Source: an uncultured Clostridia bacterium | GTDB lineage: Bacteria; Bacillota; Clostridia; Oscillospirales; CAG-272 | Assembly: GCA_946410595.1 (NCBI GenBank) | Contig: CAMKAU010000004.1 | Span: 1-59,218, forward strand | Length of the DNA: 59,218 bases | Reading direction: 5' to 3' | Shown: positions 41,877 to 49,543 of the stretch, one piece after another | How the letters are laid out: every line of letters starts with the position of its first letter | Numbering within the stretch: position 1 is the first letter of the stretch | Translations under genes and position numbers: made by a program | The notes under the pieces: model-generated | What the model was told of the DNA's origin: nothing | The model's input: the letters and a program-made list of their open reading frames with translations, nothing else | Databases searched by the model: none

Positions 41877-42551
41877 TTATCGGAGAAGCCGGAAGCTGTT
41901 GCGGTAATAGTCGATCAGCCCTTCCCGTTTCATACGGGAGAGCTCCCTCGAGAGGGCGCTGCGGTCCGCGCCGAGGTAAGCGGCCATATCCGCGCGGTCG
42001 AGCGGGATCGAAAAGGTGTCGCTCCCGTTTTTCTTCGCCTGGTACGAGAAAAACGCGATCAGTTTGCCCCGCAGCGTGAGGCGGGAGAGGATCTGGATCC
42101 GGTCGTTCATCCGGAGGGTACGGGCGGCGAGCATCGCCGTAAAGCGACGGGAAAACTCCGCCTCCTGCGGGTCGGCGCCGGCGCGGGACAGGGACTCCGG
42201 GGAAAGGCGCAGCACGGCGCAGTCCTCCGCGGCGGTGATATAGACGGGCGCTTCCCGTACGCCGAGAAAGCAGAGCGACTCGCCGAAGGTCTCGCCCGGC
42301 GAAACGGTCGCCATAATCATCCGGTTGCCGTCCCGGTCGTCGCTGGCGACCTGCACGGCCCCCTCCAGCACCAGACCGAAGCAGGTAAGCGGCTCCCCCG
42401 CGCGGTGGAGAAACTCCCCCCGGCGGAAAAGGACCTTCCGCGCGCCAAAAAAGGAGAGAGCGCGGGTCAGCGCTTCCTCTCCGAGCCCGGAAAGCAGCGG
42501 GCAGGAGGAGAGGACCGCGCGGTAAGGGGCGAGCGTTTGCGCCGTTTCCAT
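41877..42551 (-). CDS. Crp/Fnr family transcriptional regulator
   Basis: The 224-residue protein has an N-terminal cyclic-nucleotide-binding-like barrel (FRRGEFLHRAGEPLTCFGLVLEGAVQV, SPGETFGESLCFLG), a long dimer helix (about 130-150) and a C-terminal helix-turn-helix (DRADMAAYLGADRSALSRELSRMKREGLI). The four-cysteine Fe-S pattern of FNR is absent; only C17, C57, C94 and C112 are scattered. The ligand is unknown. AAGGAG lies before the ATG. It lies upstream of the importer operon, whose promoter carries a palindrome, and diverges from pepT. Confidence 0.94.
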   Translation of the reverse strand: METAQTLAPYRAVLSSCPLLSGLGEEALTRALSFFGARKVLFRRGEFLHRAGEPLTCFGLVLEGAVQVASDDRDGNRMIMATVSPGETFGESLCFLGVREAPVYITAAEDCAVLRLSPESLSRAGADPQEAEFSRRFTAMLAARTLRMNDRIQILSRLTLRGKLIAFFSYQAKKNGSDTFSIPLDRADMAAYLGADRSALSRELSRMKREGLIDYYRNSFRLLR

Positions 42552-42582
42552 GCCGTTTCTCCTTTTTCCTTTTATTTGCTTT

Positions 42583-42612
42583 ATTATAAACGGAAGGCGG
42601 GGAGTCTGTCAA
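42583..42612 (-). promoter_or_regulatory. Promoter of the Crp/Fnr gene
   Basis: On the minus strand TTGACA (42607-42612) and TATAAT (42583-42588) have an 18-base spacer. Confidence 0.8.
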
Positions 42613-42617
42613 GACAC

Positions 42618-42645
42618 TTGACTTTTTCCCGCGCGATGGTAAAAT
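42618..42645 (+). promoter_or_regulatory. Promoter of pepT
   Basis: TTGACT (42618-42623) and TAAAAT (42640-42645) have a 16-base spacer. Its -35 box lies 5 bases from that of the divergent Crp/Fnr promoter. Confidence 0.65.
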
Positions 42646-42678
42646 AAAAGCAGAAAAAAACGATAAGGATGGCATACG

Positions 42679-43902
42679 ATGCGAGCATACGAACGATTTC
42701 TCCGCTACGCAAGCTACGGAACGCAAAGCTCGGAGACCTCCGGCGCGCACCCCAGCACCCCCTCCCAGCTTCTGCTTGCGGACGAGCTGGTCCGCGAGCT
42801 GCGCGAAATGGGCGTTTTTGCCGAGCGGGACGAATACTCTTACGTCTACGCAAAGATCCCGGCCACGCCCGGTCTGGAAGAAAGAACGGCCGTCGGCTTT
42901 ATCGCCCACCTCGATACCTCGCCGGACGCGCCGGGCGACGGCGTGAAGCCGCAGCTCCACAAAAACTACGACGGCGGGGACCTCCCCCTCGGGGAGAGCG
43001 GCCTTGTCCTGCGGGTCGCGGATTTCCCACACCTCCCCTCCCTCAAGGGGCGGACGCTCATCACGACCGACGGCACCACTCTGCTCGGCGCCGACGATAA
43101 GGCGGGCGTCGCCGAGATCATGACCCTTGCGGAAAAACTGACCTCCGGCCGGCTCCCGCACGGACCCGTTTCCCTCGCTTTTACCCCGGACGAGGAGATC
43201 GGCGAGGGGGCGGACCGCTTCGACGTTGCCCGCTTCGGCGCCCGGTACGCCTACACGGTGGACGGGGACCGGGAAGGCGGCGTGGAGTACGAAACCTTCA
43301 ACGCTTCCGCCGCCGTCGTCAACGTGCGGGGGCTCTCCGTGCATCCCGGATCCGCCAAGGATACGATGATCAACGCCTCGCTCGCGGCGATGGAGTTCCA
43401 CGCCCTTTTGCCCGCCTGCGACGCGCCGCGCTACACGGAGGGGTACGAGGGATTTTACCATCTCACGGAGATGAAGGGGGACGTGAGCGAAGCGACCCTT
43501 TCCTATATCATCCGGGACCACGACGCCGTCCGCTTTGCGATGCGGGAGGACACGATGCGCCGCGCCGCCGCCCTGATCAACGAAAAATACGGACCGGGGA
43601 CCGTCTCCCTTTCGATCAAAGAACAGTACCGCAATATGGCGGAAAAGATCCTGCCGCACGAAAAGATCCTGGAGATCGCCCGCCGGGCGGCTCGGGCGGC
43701 CGGGGTCGAGCCCTTCACCGTTCCCGTCCGCGGCGGAACGGACGGCGCCCGCCTCAGCTATATGGGTCTCCCCTGCCCCAATCTCGGCACCGGCGGGTAC
43801 GCTTTCCACGGTCCTTTTGAGCATACCACGGTCGAGGGGATGGACCTCGCCGCGGCGATCCTCTCCCACGTCGTTCGGGCGTTTGCGGAAGAGAATGTTT
43901 GA
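42679..43902 (+). CDS. pepT: Peptidase T (tripeptide aminopeptidase)
   Basis: The 407-residue M20 metallopeptidase has FIAHLDTSPDAPG (first zinc His and Asp), GRTLITTDGTTLLGADDKAGVAEIM, TPDEEIGEGADRFD (catalytic Glu and zinc Glu), YTVDGDREGGVEYE, GLSVHPGSAKDTM and the C-terminal GGTDGARLSYMGLPCPNLGTGG. It removes the N-terminal residue of tripeptides in the cytoplasm using two zinc ions. Length matches the family. It has its own promoter and terminator. Confidence 0.98.
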   Translation: MRAYERFLRYASYGTQSSETSGAHPSTPSQLLLADELVRELREMGVFAERDEYSYVYAKIPATPGLEERTAVGFIAHLDTSPDAPGDGVKPQLHKNYDGGDLPLGESGLVLRVADFPHLPSLKGRTLITTDGTTLLGADDKAGVAEIMTLAEKLTSGRLPHGPVSLAFTPDEEIGEGADRFDVARFGARYAYTVDGDREGGVEYETFNASAAVVNVRGLSVHPGSAKDTMINASLAAMEFHALLPACDAPRYTEGYEGFYHLTEMKGDVSEATLSYIIRDHDAVRFAMREDTMRRAAALINEKYGPGTVSLSIKEQYRNMAEKILPHEKILEIARRAARAAGVEPFTVPVRGGTDGARLSYMGLPCPNLGTGGYAFHGPFEHTTVEGMDLAAAILSHVVRAFAEENV

Positions 43903-43933
43903 TGTTTATCTAACAGAATACGATCATAAACGC

Positions 43934-43968
43934 GAAAAGATCCCCCGGAACGCTCCGGGGATCTTTTC
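43934..43968 (+). terminator. Terminator of pepT
   Basis: GAAAAGATCCCC pairs with GGGGATCTTTTC with a C/G-rich loop, about 30 bases after the stop codon, ending in a T run. Confidence 0.85.
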
Positions 43969-44001
43969 CGTCCCTTGATACAAGCGCGTTTTTCAATATT
44001 A

Positions 44002-44019
44002 GAATATTATACAATATTC
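44002..44019. repeat. Inverted repeat upstream of the GH43 genes
   Basis: GAATATT (44002-44008) and AATATTC (44013-44019) form a perfect 18-base element with a 4-base centre in a local AT-rich island. It lies 30 bases upstream of the -35 box of the GH43 promoter and could be an activator or repressor site. Confidence 0.45.
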
Positions 44020-44048
44020 AAAAGACAGGGGGCGGAGAGAGCTCACTC

Positions 44049-44077
44049 TTGCTTTTTGGAACGGAGTATGATAGAAT
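44049..44077 (+). promoter_or_regulatory. Promoter of the GH43-like tandem
   Basis: TTGCTT (44049-44054) and TAGAAT (44072-44077) are 17 bases apart; the ATG is 42 bases further. Confidence 0.7.
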
Positions 44078-44118
44078 AAACTATCCAAATATAATAAAAC
44101 GCGAAAGGGAGATCCCCG

Positions 44119-46152
44119 ATGAAACACGCGAAAAAACTGTACGGTCTGCTGCTGGCGGGTGTCCTTCTTCTTTCCTCCTGCGCGCCGTCCGCGCCGCCGG
44201 CCGATACGGCGGAGCCGACCGGCGCGGAAACGGAGGCGGAGACGGAGCCGGAGGGGACGGTCCGCTTCACGGCGCCGGAAGACTCCTCCCTCGTTTTCTC
44301 CTCCGCGGATGCGGAGGCGGCGTCTAAAATAAAACCGCTTTACGGCTCCATCGCCTTCAAGAACGGAGAGTTCCGCGCCACGAAGCAGGGGGACTACTCC
44401 ACCCTGCTCTTTGATACCGACGCGCTCGGCGACTTCATCGCGGAGTGCGACTTTGTCGACCACCGGGCGGGCGGCGGGCTGATCGTCCGCGCGAACGGAG
44501 AAAAAGCGAGCGGCGCGAGCGCCAACTCTTTTTACGGGTATCTCGCCTTTATCGGCAAGGACGGCGGCCTCGGCGCCCTCGGCGCCGCCTCCGACGACGG
44601 CGGCTGGAAGGGCAATCTCTTTGTCTCGCCGGATAATATCACGAAGGTCGGGACGAGTTTGCATCTGCGGGTCCTCGCCGTTGCCGATTATCTCGTCTAT
44701 ACCGTCCGCGACAACGCGACGGGCGGGGAAATCTTCCGCTGCGAATACCGGCTGGGCGACAGCAAAAACGACGTCCTCTCCGCGACCTCCGGCCTTGTCG
44801 GTCTGCGGCTTTACAACGACGGCGGCGCCGGGTGCATCAAAAACGTGGAGATCCGGTCGCTGAAAACGGTCGCCGAGGCGCTCACCCTTCCGAAAGGATC
44901 CGCCTTTTCGGCGCGGATCGCCGTCGGCTCCTCCGAGCGGCTCACCGTCCTCTCGGAGAGCGGCGCGGGTTACGCGTTCCAGATCGATCCCGGGTCAGAC
45001 ACCGTGCTCGTCACGCGGGTGACCGGCTGGTCGAACAAATACGCGGCGCGCTATTCCCTGCCGATCGCGGAGGGGCGCGAGTATCCCGTCGGCGTCACGC
45101 TTGCGGACGGGGTCTGCCGCTTCTTCTTTGCCTATGAAGACTATCCCCTCTTTGAGGGAACGATGACCGACAAAACGGCGGCGGTCAGCGCGTCTTTCTC
45201 CTTTGACTCTCTCCTCGCCGACGCGCCCGCCGCGCCCGAAAAGACCTACAAAAACCCGGTCGTCTCCGGCGCGGATCCCGAGATCTTCTATGAAGACGGG
45301 GTTTACTATCTCTACACCTTCGGCGGCGGGAATGTTTCCGTCCAGACCTCGACCGATCTCTGCTCGTGGTCGGAGAAAACCGTCTGCCTCTCCCCGAAGC
45401 AGGACATCCCGACCCTCACGAGCTTTATGAGCCCGAACGTCTTCAAAAGCGGGGACACCTATTACCTCTTGATCGCCTCCAAGACCCAGGCGCAGCAAAA
45501 GGAGCGGATCCGCTACGCGACCGCCTCCTCCCCGGCGGGCCCCTTCAAAATGAAGGGAGAAAACGGCTTTGTCAACGACGCGCAGGAGATCGGCGGCGCG
45601 CCCTTTATCGACGAGGACGGAAAGATCTATCTGACCACCGTCCGCTTCGGCGGCGGCAACCACGTCTATCTCCAGGAAATCAAGGCGGAAAACGGCACGA
45701 TCACGCCGGTTACCTCCGCAAAGCTCGTGATCAACCCCGACCGGTACTACGAGATCGACGACTACGGCAAGATCGCCGAGGGCGCCGTGATCACGAAGCA
45801 CAACGGCCTTTACTATATGCTCTACGCCGCCGGCCACTACAAAGGGCACTACGGCGAAGCGTGCGCGGTCAGTGAGAATATCTACGGCCCCTACAAAAAG
45901 ATCGAGCACAACGAGGTCCTCTCCTTCACGTCCGCGGCGGACGGCGTCGGCGACTGCGTGTTCGTTTCCTCGCCGGACGGCAGCGAGCTGTTCGTCGCCT
46001 ATCACCGGCACACCTCGGTCGGCAACGAAGGGTCAAGCCGCAGCATCTGCCTCGACCGGGTCGTCTTTGTCCCGGATCCCGACGGCGGACCCGATCTTCT
46101 CCGCATCGTCGGACCCACCTCCACTCCGCAGAAGGCGCCGAGCGGCTCCTGA
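44119..46152 (+). CDS. Lipoprotein with jelly-roll domain and GH43-like glycosidase domain, copy 1
   Basis: The 677-residue protein has a lipobox LLSSC (Cys21) and an acidic linker. Residues about 45-245 form a concanavalin/DUF1080-like domain (AECDFVDHRAGGGLIV), about 250-365 a second beta domain, and about 370-660 a five-bladed GH43 propeller. Likely catalytic acids are the Asp of YKNPVVSGADPEIF, the Asp of APFIDEDGKIYLT and the Glu of KIAEGAVITKHNGLYYM. GH43 enzymes release arabinose, xylose or related sugars. The surface location suggests plant-polysaccharide use; the substrate is unknown. A close paralogue follows after 24 bases. Confidence 0.88.
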   Translation: MKHAKKLYGLLLAGVLLLSSCAPSAPPADTAEPTGAETEAETEPEGTVRFTAPEDSSLVFSSADAEAASKIKPLYGSIAFKNGEFRATKQGDYSTLLFDTDALGDFIAECDFVDHRAGGGLIVRANGEKASGASANSFYGYLAFIGKDGGLGALGAASDDGGWKGNLFVSPDNITKVGTSLHLRVLAVADYLVYTVRDNATGGEIFRCEYRLGDSKNDVLSATSGLVGLRLYNDGGAGCIKNVEIRSLKTVAEALTLPKGSAFSARIAVGSSERLTVLSESGAGYAFQIDPGSDTVLVTRVTGWSNKYAARYSLPIAEGREYPVGVTLADGVCRFFFAYEDYPLFEGTMTDKTAAVSASFSFDSLLADAPAAPEKTYKNPVVSGADPEIFYEDGVYYLYTFGGGNVSVQTSTDLCSWSEKTVCLSPKQDIPTLTSFMSPNVFKSGDTYYLLIASKTQAQQKERIRYATASSPAGPFKMKGENGFVNDAQEIGGAPFIDEDGKIYLTTVRFGGGNHVYLQEIKAENGTITPVTSAKLVINPDRYYEIDDYGKIAEGAVITKHNGLYYMLYAAGHYKGHYGEACAVSENIYGPYKKIEHNEVLSFTSAADGVGDCVFVSSPDGSELFVAYHRHTSVGNEGSSRSICLDRVVFVPDPDGGPDLLRIVGPTSTPQKAPSGS

Positions 46153-46176
46153 CGCGCAAAAAGAAAGGAAAACGCT

Positions 46177-48216
46177 ATGAGACGACCGGGAAAACTGTTT
46201 TCTCTCTTTCTCTCCGGCGCGCTCTTTCTCTCCGCCTGCGCCGTTTCTCCCTCCGGCCCCGACGAAACGGCGGCAACCGGCGCGGAAACGGACGCGGAAA
46301 CGGAGCCGGAGGGAACGGTCCGCTTCACGGCGCCGGAGGACTCCTCCCTCGTTTTTTCCTCCGCGGACGCGGAGGCGGCGTCTAAAATAAAACCGCTATA
46401 CGGCGCCGTTACCTTTGAAAACGGGGAGTTTTGCGCCGCCCCCGACAAAAAAGGAGACTACTCCACCCTGCTCTTTGACACCGGCGCGCTCGGCGACTTT
46501 ATCGCGGAGTGCGACTTCGCCGACCACCGGGCGGGCGCGGGGCTGATTGTCCGCGCCGACGCGGAGAAGGCGACCGGCGAGAGCGCTGATTCCTTTTGCG
46601 GTTATCTCGCCTATATCCAGACGGACGGCGTGACGGCCGCGCTCGGCGTCGTTTCCGACGGCGGCAAAAAGAAAGGCAACGTCTACGCCTCCGAAAAAGC
46701 CGTTACCAAAACGGGGACAAGCCTGCACCTGCGGGTCCTCGCCCTCGCCGACTATCTGATCTACACGGTGACCGACAACGCGACGGGCGCGGAGGTGTTC
46801 CGCTCGGAATACCGCCTGGGGGACAGCAAAAACGACGCCCTCTCCGCGACCTCCGGCCTTGTCGGGCTCCGGCTCTGCAACGACGGCGGCGCCGGCTGCG
46901 TCAAAAACGTGGAGATCCGGTCGCTGAAAACGGTCGCCGAGGCGCTCACGCTGGAAAAAGGCGCCTCCTTTACCGCCGCGCTCACGCAGGGGAAAACCGA
47001 GCGGATCACCGTTCTCTCGGAGAGCGGCGCCGGTTACGCCTTCCATCTCGACGCGGGCTCCGACACCGCGCTCGTCACGAGGGTGACCGGCTGGTCGGAA
47101 AAGTACGCGGCGCGCTATTCCCTGCCGATCGCGGAGGGAAAGGAATATCCCGTCGGCGTTACCTTCGCGGACGGGGTCTGCCGGTTCTTCTTCGCCTACG
47201 AAGACTTTCCCCTCTTTGAGGGAGCGATGACCGACAAAACGGCAACGGTCAGCGCCTCCTTCTCTTTCAGCTCAGTCCTCTCCGACGCGCCCGCCGCGCC
47301 GGAAAAAACCTACCAAAACCCCGTGACGACCGGCGCCGACCCCGTCGTTCTCTACGATAACGGTCTTTATTATCTCTATACCTGCAATTCCAAAACGGCG
47401 TACGTCCAGACCTCGCCCGATCTCGTCTCCTGGTCGGAAAAGACGGTCTGCCTGACCTTCAAGGAGCAGATCCCCTCGCTCAACCTTGCCATGTCCCCCG
47501 TCATTTTCAAGTACGACGGGATCTATTACCTCTGGTTCTGCACCAAGACCGCAAGCCAGACGGACGCGCGGACCCGCTGCGCGACCGCCACCTCCCCGAC
47601 GGGTCCCTTCACGATGAAGGGAGAAAACGTCGTCCTCAACAACGCGACGGAGATCGCCGGCTTCCCCTTCCTCGACGACGACGGAAAACTGTATCTGACG
47701 CACACCCGCTTCGGCGGCGGCAACCACGTTTACGTCCAGGAGATCAAAGCGGAAAACGGCACGCTGACCGCCGTCTCGCCCGCCAGGGCCGTGATCCACC
47801 CGGACAGCTGGTACGAGATTGACGACTACGGCAAGATCGCCGAGGGCGGTATGATCGTCAAGCATAACGGCCTCTACTATATGCTCTACGCCGCCGGCCA
47901 CTACAAGGGGCACTACGGCATCGCCTACGCCGTCGCCAAGAGCGTTTACGGCCCCTATCAGAAATCCGGGTACAACGAGATTCTCTCCTTCACGTCAAAT
48001 GCGGACGGCGTCGGCTCCAGCTGGGTCGTCCCCTCCCCGGACGGCAGCGAACTCTTCGTCGTTTACCACCGCCACACGGCTGTCGGCAACGAGGGAAAAG
48101 CCCGCAGCGTCTGCGTCGACCGGGTCGTCTTCGTCCCGGACCCGGACGGCGGGCCGGATCTGCTGCGCGTCGTCGGGCCCACCTCCACCCCGCAAAAACT
48201 CCCCTCCGGCAGCTGA
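46177..48216 (+). CDS. Lipoprotein with jelly-roll domain and GH43-like glycosidase domain, copy 2
   Basis: The 679-residue paralogue of the preceding gene has the same domain order, with long identical blocks in the N-terminal domain and at the C-terminus (GPDLLR-VGPTSTPQK). The lipobox is LSAC (Cys21). The three putative acids are kept (GADPVVLYD, FPFLDDDGKLYLT, IAEGGMIVKHNGLYYM), while residues around the first (YLYTCNSKTAYVQT against YLYTFGGGNVSVQT) differ, which could change specificity. AAAGGAAAA lies before the ATG. The two are likely co-transcribed. Confidence 0.88.
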   Translation: MRRPGKLFSLFLSGALFLSACAVSPSGPDETAATGAETDAETEPEGTVRFTAPEDSSLVFSSADAEAASKIKPLYGAVTFENGEFCAAPDKKGDYSTLLFDTGALGDFIAECDFADHRAGAGLIVRADAEKATGESADSFCGYLAYIQTDGVTAALGVVSDGGKKKGNVYASEKAVTKTGTSLHLRVLALADYLIYTVTDNATGAEVFRSEYRLGDSKNDALSATSGLVGLRLCNDGGAGCVKNVEIRSLKTVAEALTLEKGASFTAALTQGKTERITVLSESGAGYAFHLDAGSDTALVTRVTGWSEKYAARYSLPIAEGKEYPVGVTFADGVCRFFFAYEDFPLFEGAMTDKTATVSASFSFSSVLSDAPAAPEKTYQNPVTTGADPVVLYDNGLYYLYTCNSKTAYVQTSPDLVSWSEKTVCLTFKEQIPSLNLAMSPVIFKYDGIYYLWFCTKTASQTDARTRCATATSPTGPFTMKGENVVLNNATEIAGFPFLDDDGKLYLTHTRFGGGNHVYVQEIKAENGTLTAVSPARAVIHPDSWYEIDDYGKIAEGGMIVKHNGLYYMLYAAGHYKGHYGIAYAVAKSVYGPYQKSGYNEILSFTSNADGVGSSWVVPSPDGSELFVVYHRHTAVGNEGKARSVCVDRVVFVPDPDGGPDLLRVVGPTSTPQKLPSGS

Positions 48217-48263
48217 CGGCGCGAAGCCGGAAAACCGGACAAAAGACAACTCAAAATCACGAC

Positions 48264-48306
48264 CCGCCCCGCGCCGTTTACGGCGGAAAGCCGCGCGGCG
48301 GGGCGG
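48264..48306 (+). other. GC-rich RNA fold in the leader of the GAF-ABC gene
   Basis: CCGCCCCGC (48264-48272) pairs with GCGGGGCGG (48298-48306) and encloses a smaller CGCCG-TTTA-CGGCG hairpin (48272-48285). The AGGAGG ribosome binding site starts 3 bases later. No T run follows, so it is not a terminator. It may limit translation or protect the mRNA. Confidence 0.4.
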
Positions 48307-48319
48307 CAGGAGGAACACC

Positions 48320-49540
48320 GTGGAAGAATCTAAACGTTTTGCAAAAGCGACCTGGCAGATCATGGAGCAGCTTTTGGAGGTGGAAAGTCTCGACGAGGCG
48401 CTTGCCGGCAGTCTTAACACCATCCTCCGGGAACTCAACAGCGAGATCGGCGTCATCTGGCTGCTCGACGAAAAAACAAACTCGCTCCTTCCCCTCTTCT
48501 ATTCCGGTCCGGCGGACATCTCGGGGATCAGCATCGAAAACGGCGTCGGGATCGAGGGCGCGGTCACGAAAAGCGGAAAATCCGTCATCATCGAGGACGC
48601 GGAAACCGATCCCCGCTTTGAGGGCACCGTGTTCGACGATCACGACGTGCAGACGCGCACCATGCTCTGCGTGGCGCTCAACGACCTGACAAAAACGATC
48701 GGATGCGTGCAGATCATCAACAAGCGTGATCACAGTCCCTACGACCGGGAGGAGCTGCGGCTCTGCGAGCGGATGGCATCGCTTGCCGCGATCACGATCG
48801 CGGAAAAGGGGCTCCTTGTCGGAGAGGCGGAGGAACGGGAGGTCCTGATCTCCCTGCAGAACGTCGTGAAGGAGTTTGCCGTTCCCGGGCGCGTATCGCG
48901 CATCCTCAAGGGAATCAATCTGAACATATACAAGGGCGAGTTCCTCGTCGTCCTCGGAGAGAGCGGCTGCGGAAAATCGACCATGATGAACATCATCGGC
49001 GGCATGGACTACCTCACAGACGGAAAGCTGCTTGTGGAGGGCGTCGATTATTCCCACCCGACGGACGCGGAGCTCACCCTTTACCGCCGGAATTACATCG
49101 GCTTCATCTTTCAGTCCTACAATCTGATGCCCAACCTCTCCGCGCTGGACAACGTGCGCTTCATCGCGGAGCTTTGCCGGGATCCGATGCCGCCGGAGGA
49201 AGCTCTCGCGCGCGTGGGTCTCGGCAACAAGGGCGGCAGCTTTCCGTCACAGATGAGCGGCGGACAGCAGCAGCGCGTGGCGATCGCCCGCGCGCTCGTC
49301 AAACGTCCAAAACTGATCCTCGCCGACGAGCCGACGGCGGCGCTCGACTACGAGACAAGCATCGAAGTCCTCTCCGCCATCGAAGAAGCGGTCAAAAAGG
49401 AAAACACGACCGTCGTCATGATCACGCACAATCCCGAGATCGGGAAAATGGCGGATCGCATCGTCAAGCTGAAAAACGGACGCGTCTTCAGCATCAAGCA
49501 TAACGCGGCTCCCCTCAAAGCCACGGAACTGGAGTGGTGA
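48320..49540 (+). CDS. ABC ATPase with N-terminal GAF domain (MacB/LolD-type)
   Basis: The 406-residue protein joins a GAF sensor domain (about 15-165: LLEVESLDEALAGSL, IGVIWLLDEKTNSLLPLFY, SGISIENGVGIEGAV, TMLCVALND, GCVQIINKRD) to an ATPase of the LolD/MacB class (about 178-400: GESGCGKSTMMNIIGG, FIFQSYNLMPNLSALDNV, MSGGQQQRVAIARAL, ILADEPTAALD). GAF domains bind small ligands or report redox state, so the ATPase may be gated by a cytoplasmic signal. The GTG at 48320 has AGGAGG upstream. The FtsX-type permease follows after 3 bases. Confidence 0.9.
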   Translation: MEESKRFAKATWQIMEQLLEVESLDEALAGSLNTILRELNSEIGVIWLLDEKTNSLLPLFYSGPADISGISIENGVGIEGAVTKSGKSVIIEDAETDPRFEGTVFDDHDVQTRTMLCVALNDLTKTIGCVQIINKRDHSPYDREELRLCERMASLAAITIAEKGLLVGEAEEREVLISLQNVVKEFAVPGRVSRILKGINLNIYKGEFLVVLGESGCGKSTMMNIIGGMDYLTDGKLLVEGVDYSHPTDAELTLYRRNYIGFIFQSYNLMPNLSALDNVRFIAELCRDPMPPEEALARVGLGNKGGSFPSQMSGGQQQRVAIARALVKRPKLILADEPTAALDYETSIEVLSAIEEAVKKENTTVVMITHNPEIGKMADRIVKLKNGRVFSIKHNAAPLKATELEW

Positions 49541-49543
49541 GCG

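Noticed and set aside
41794..43869. 691-codon open frame on the minus strand covering the Crp/Fnr gene and pepT
   Set aside because: It runs through two well-identified genes and two promoters and encodes no recognisable protein.
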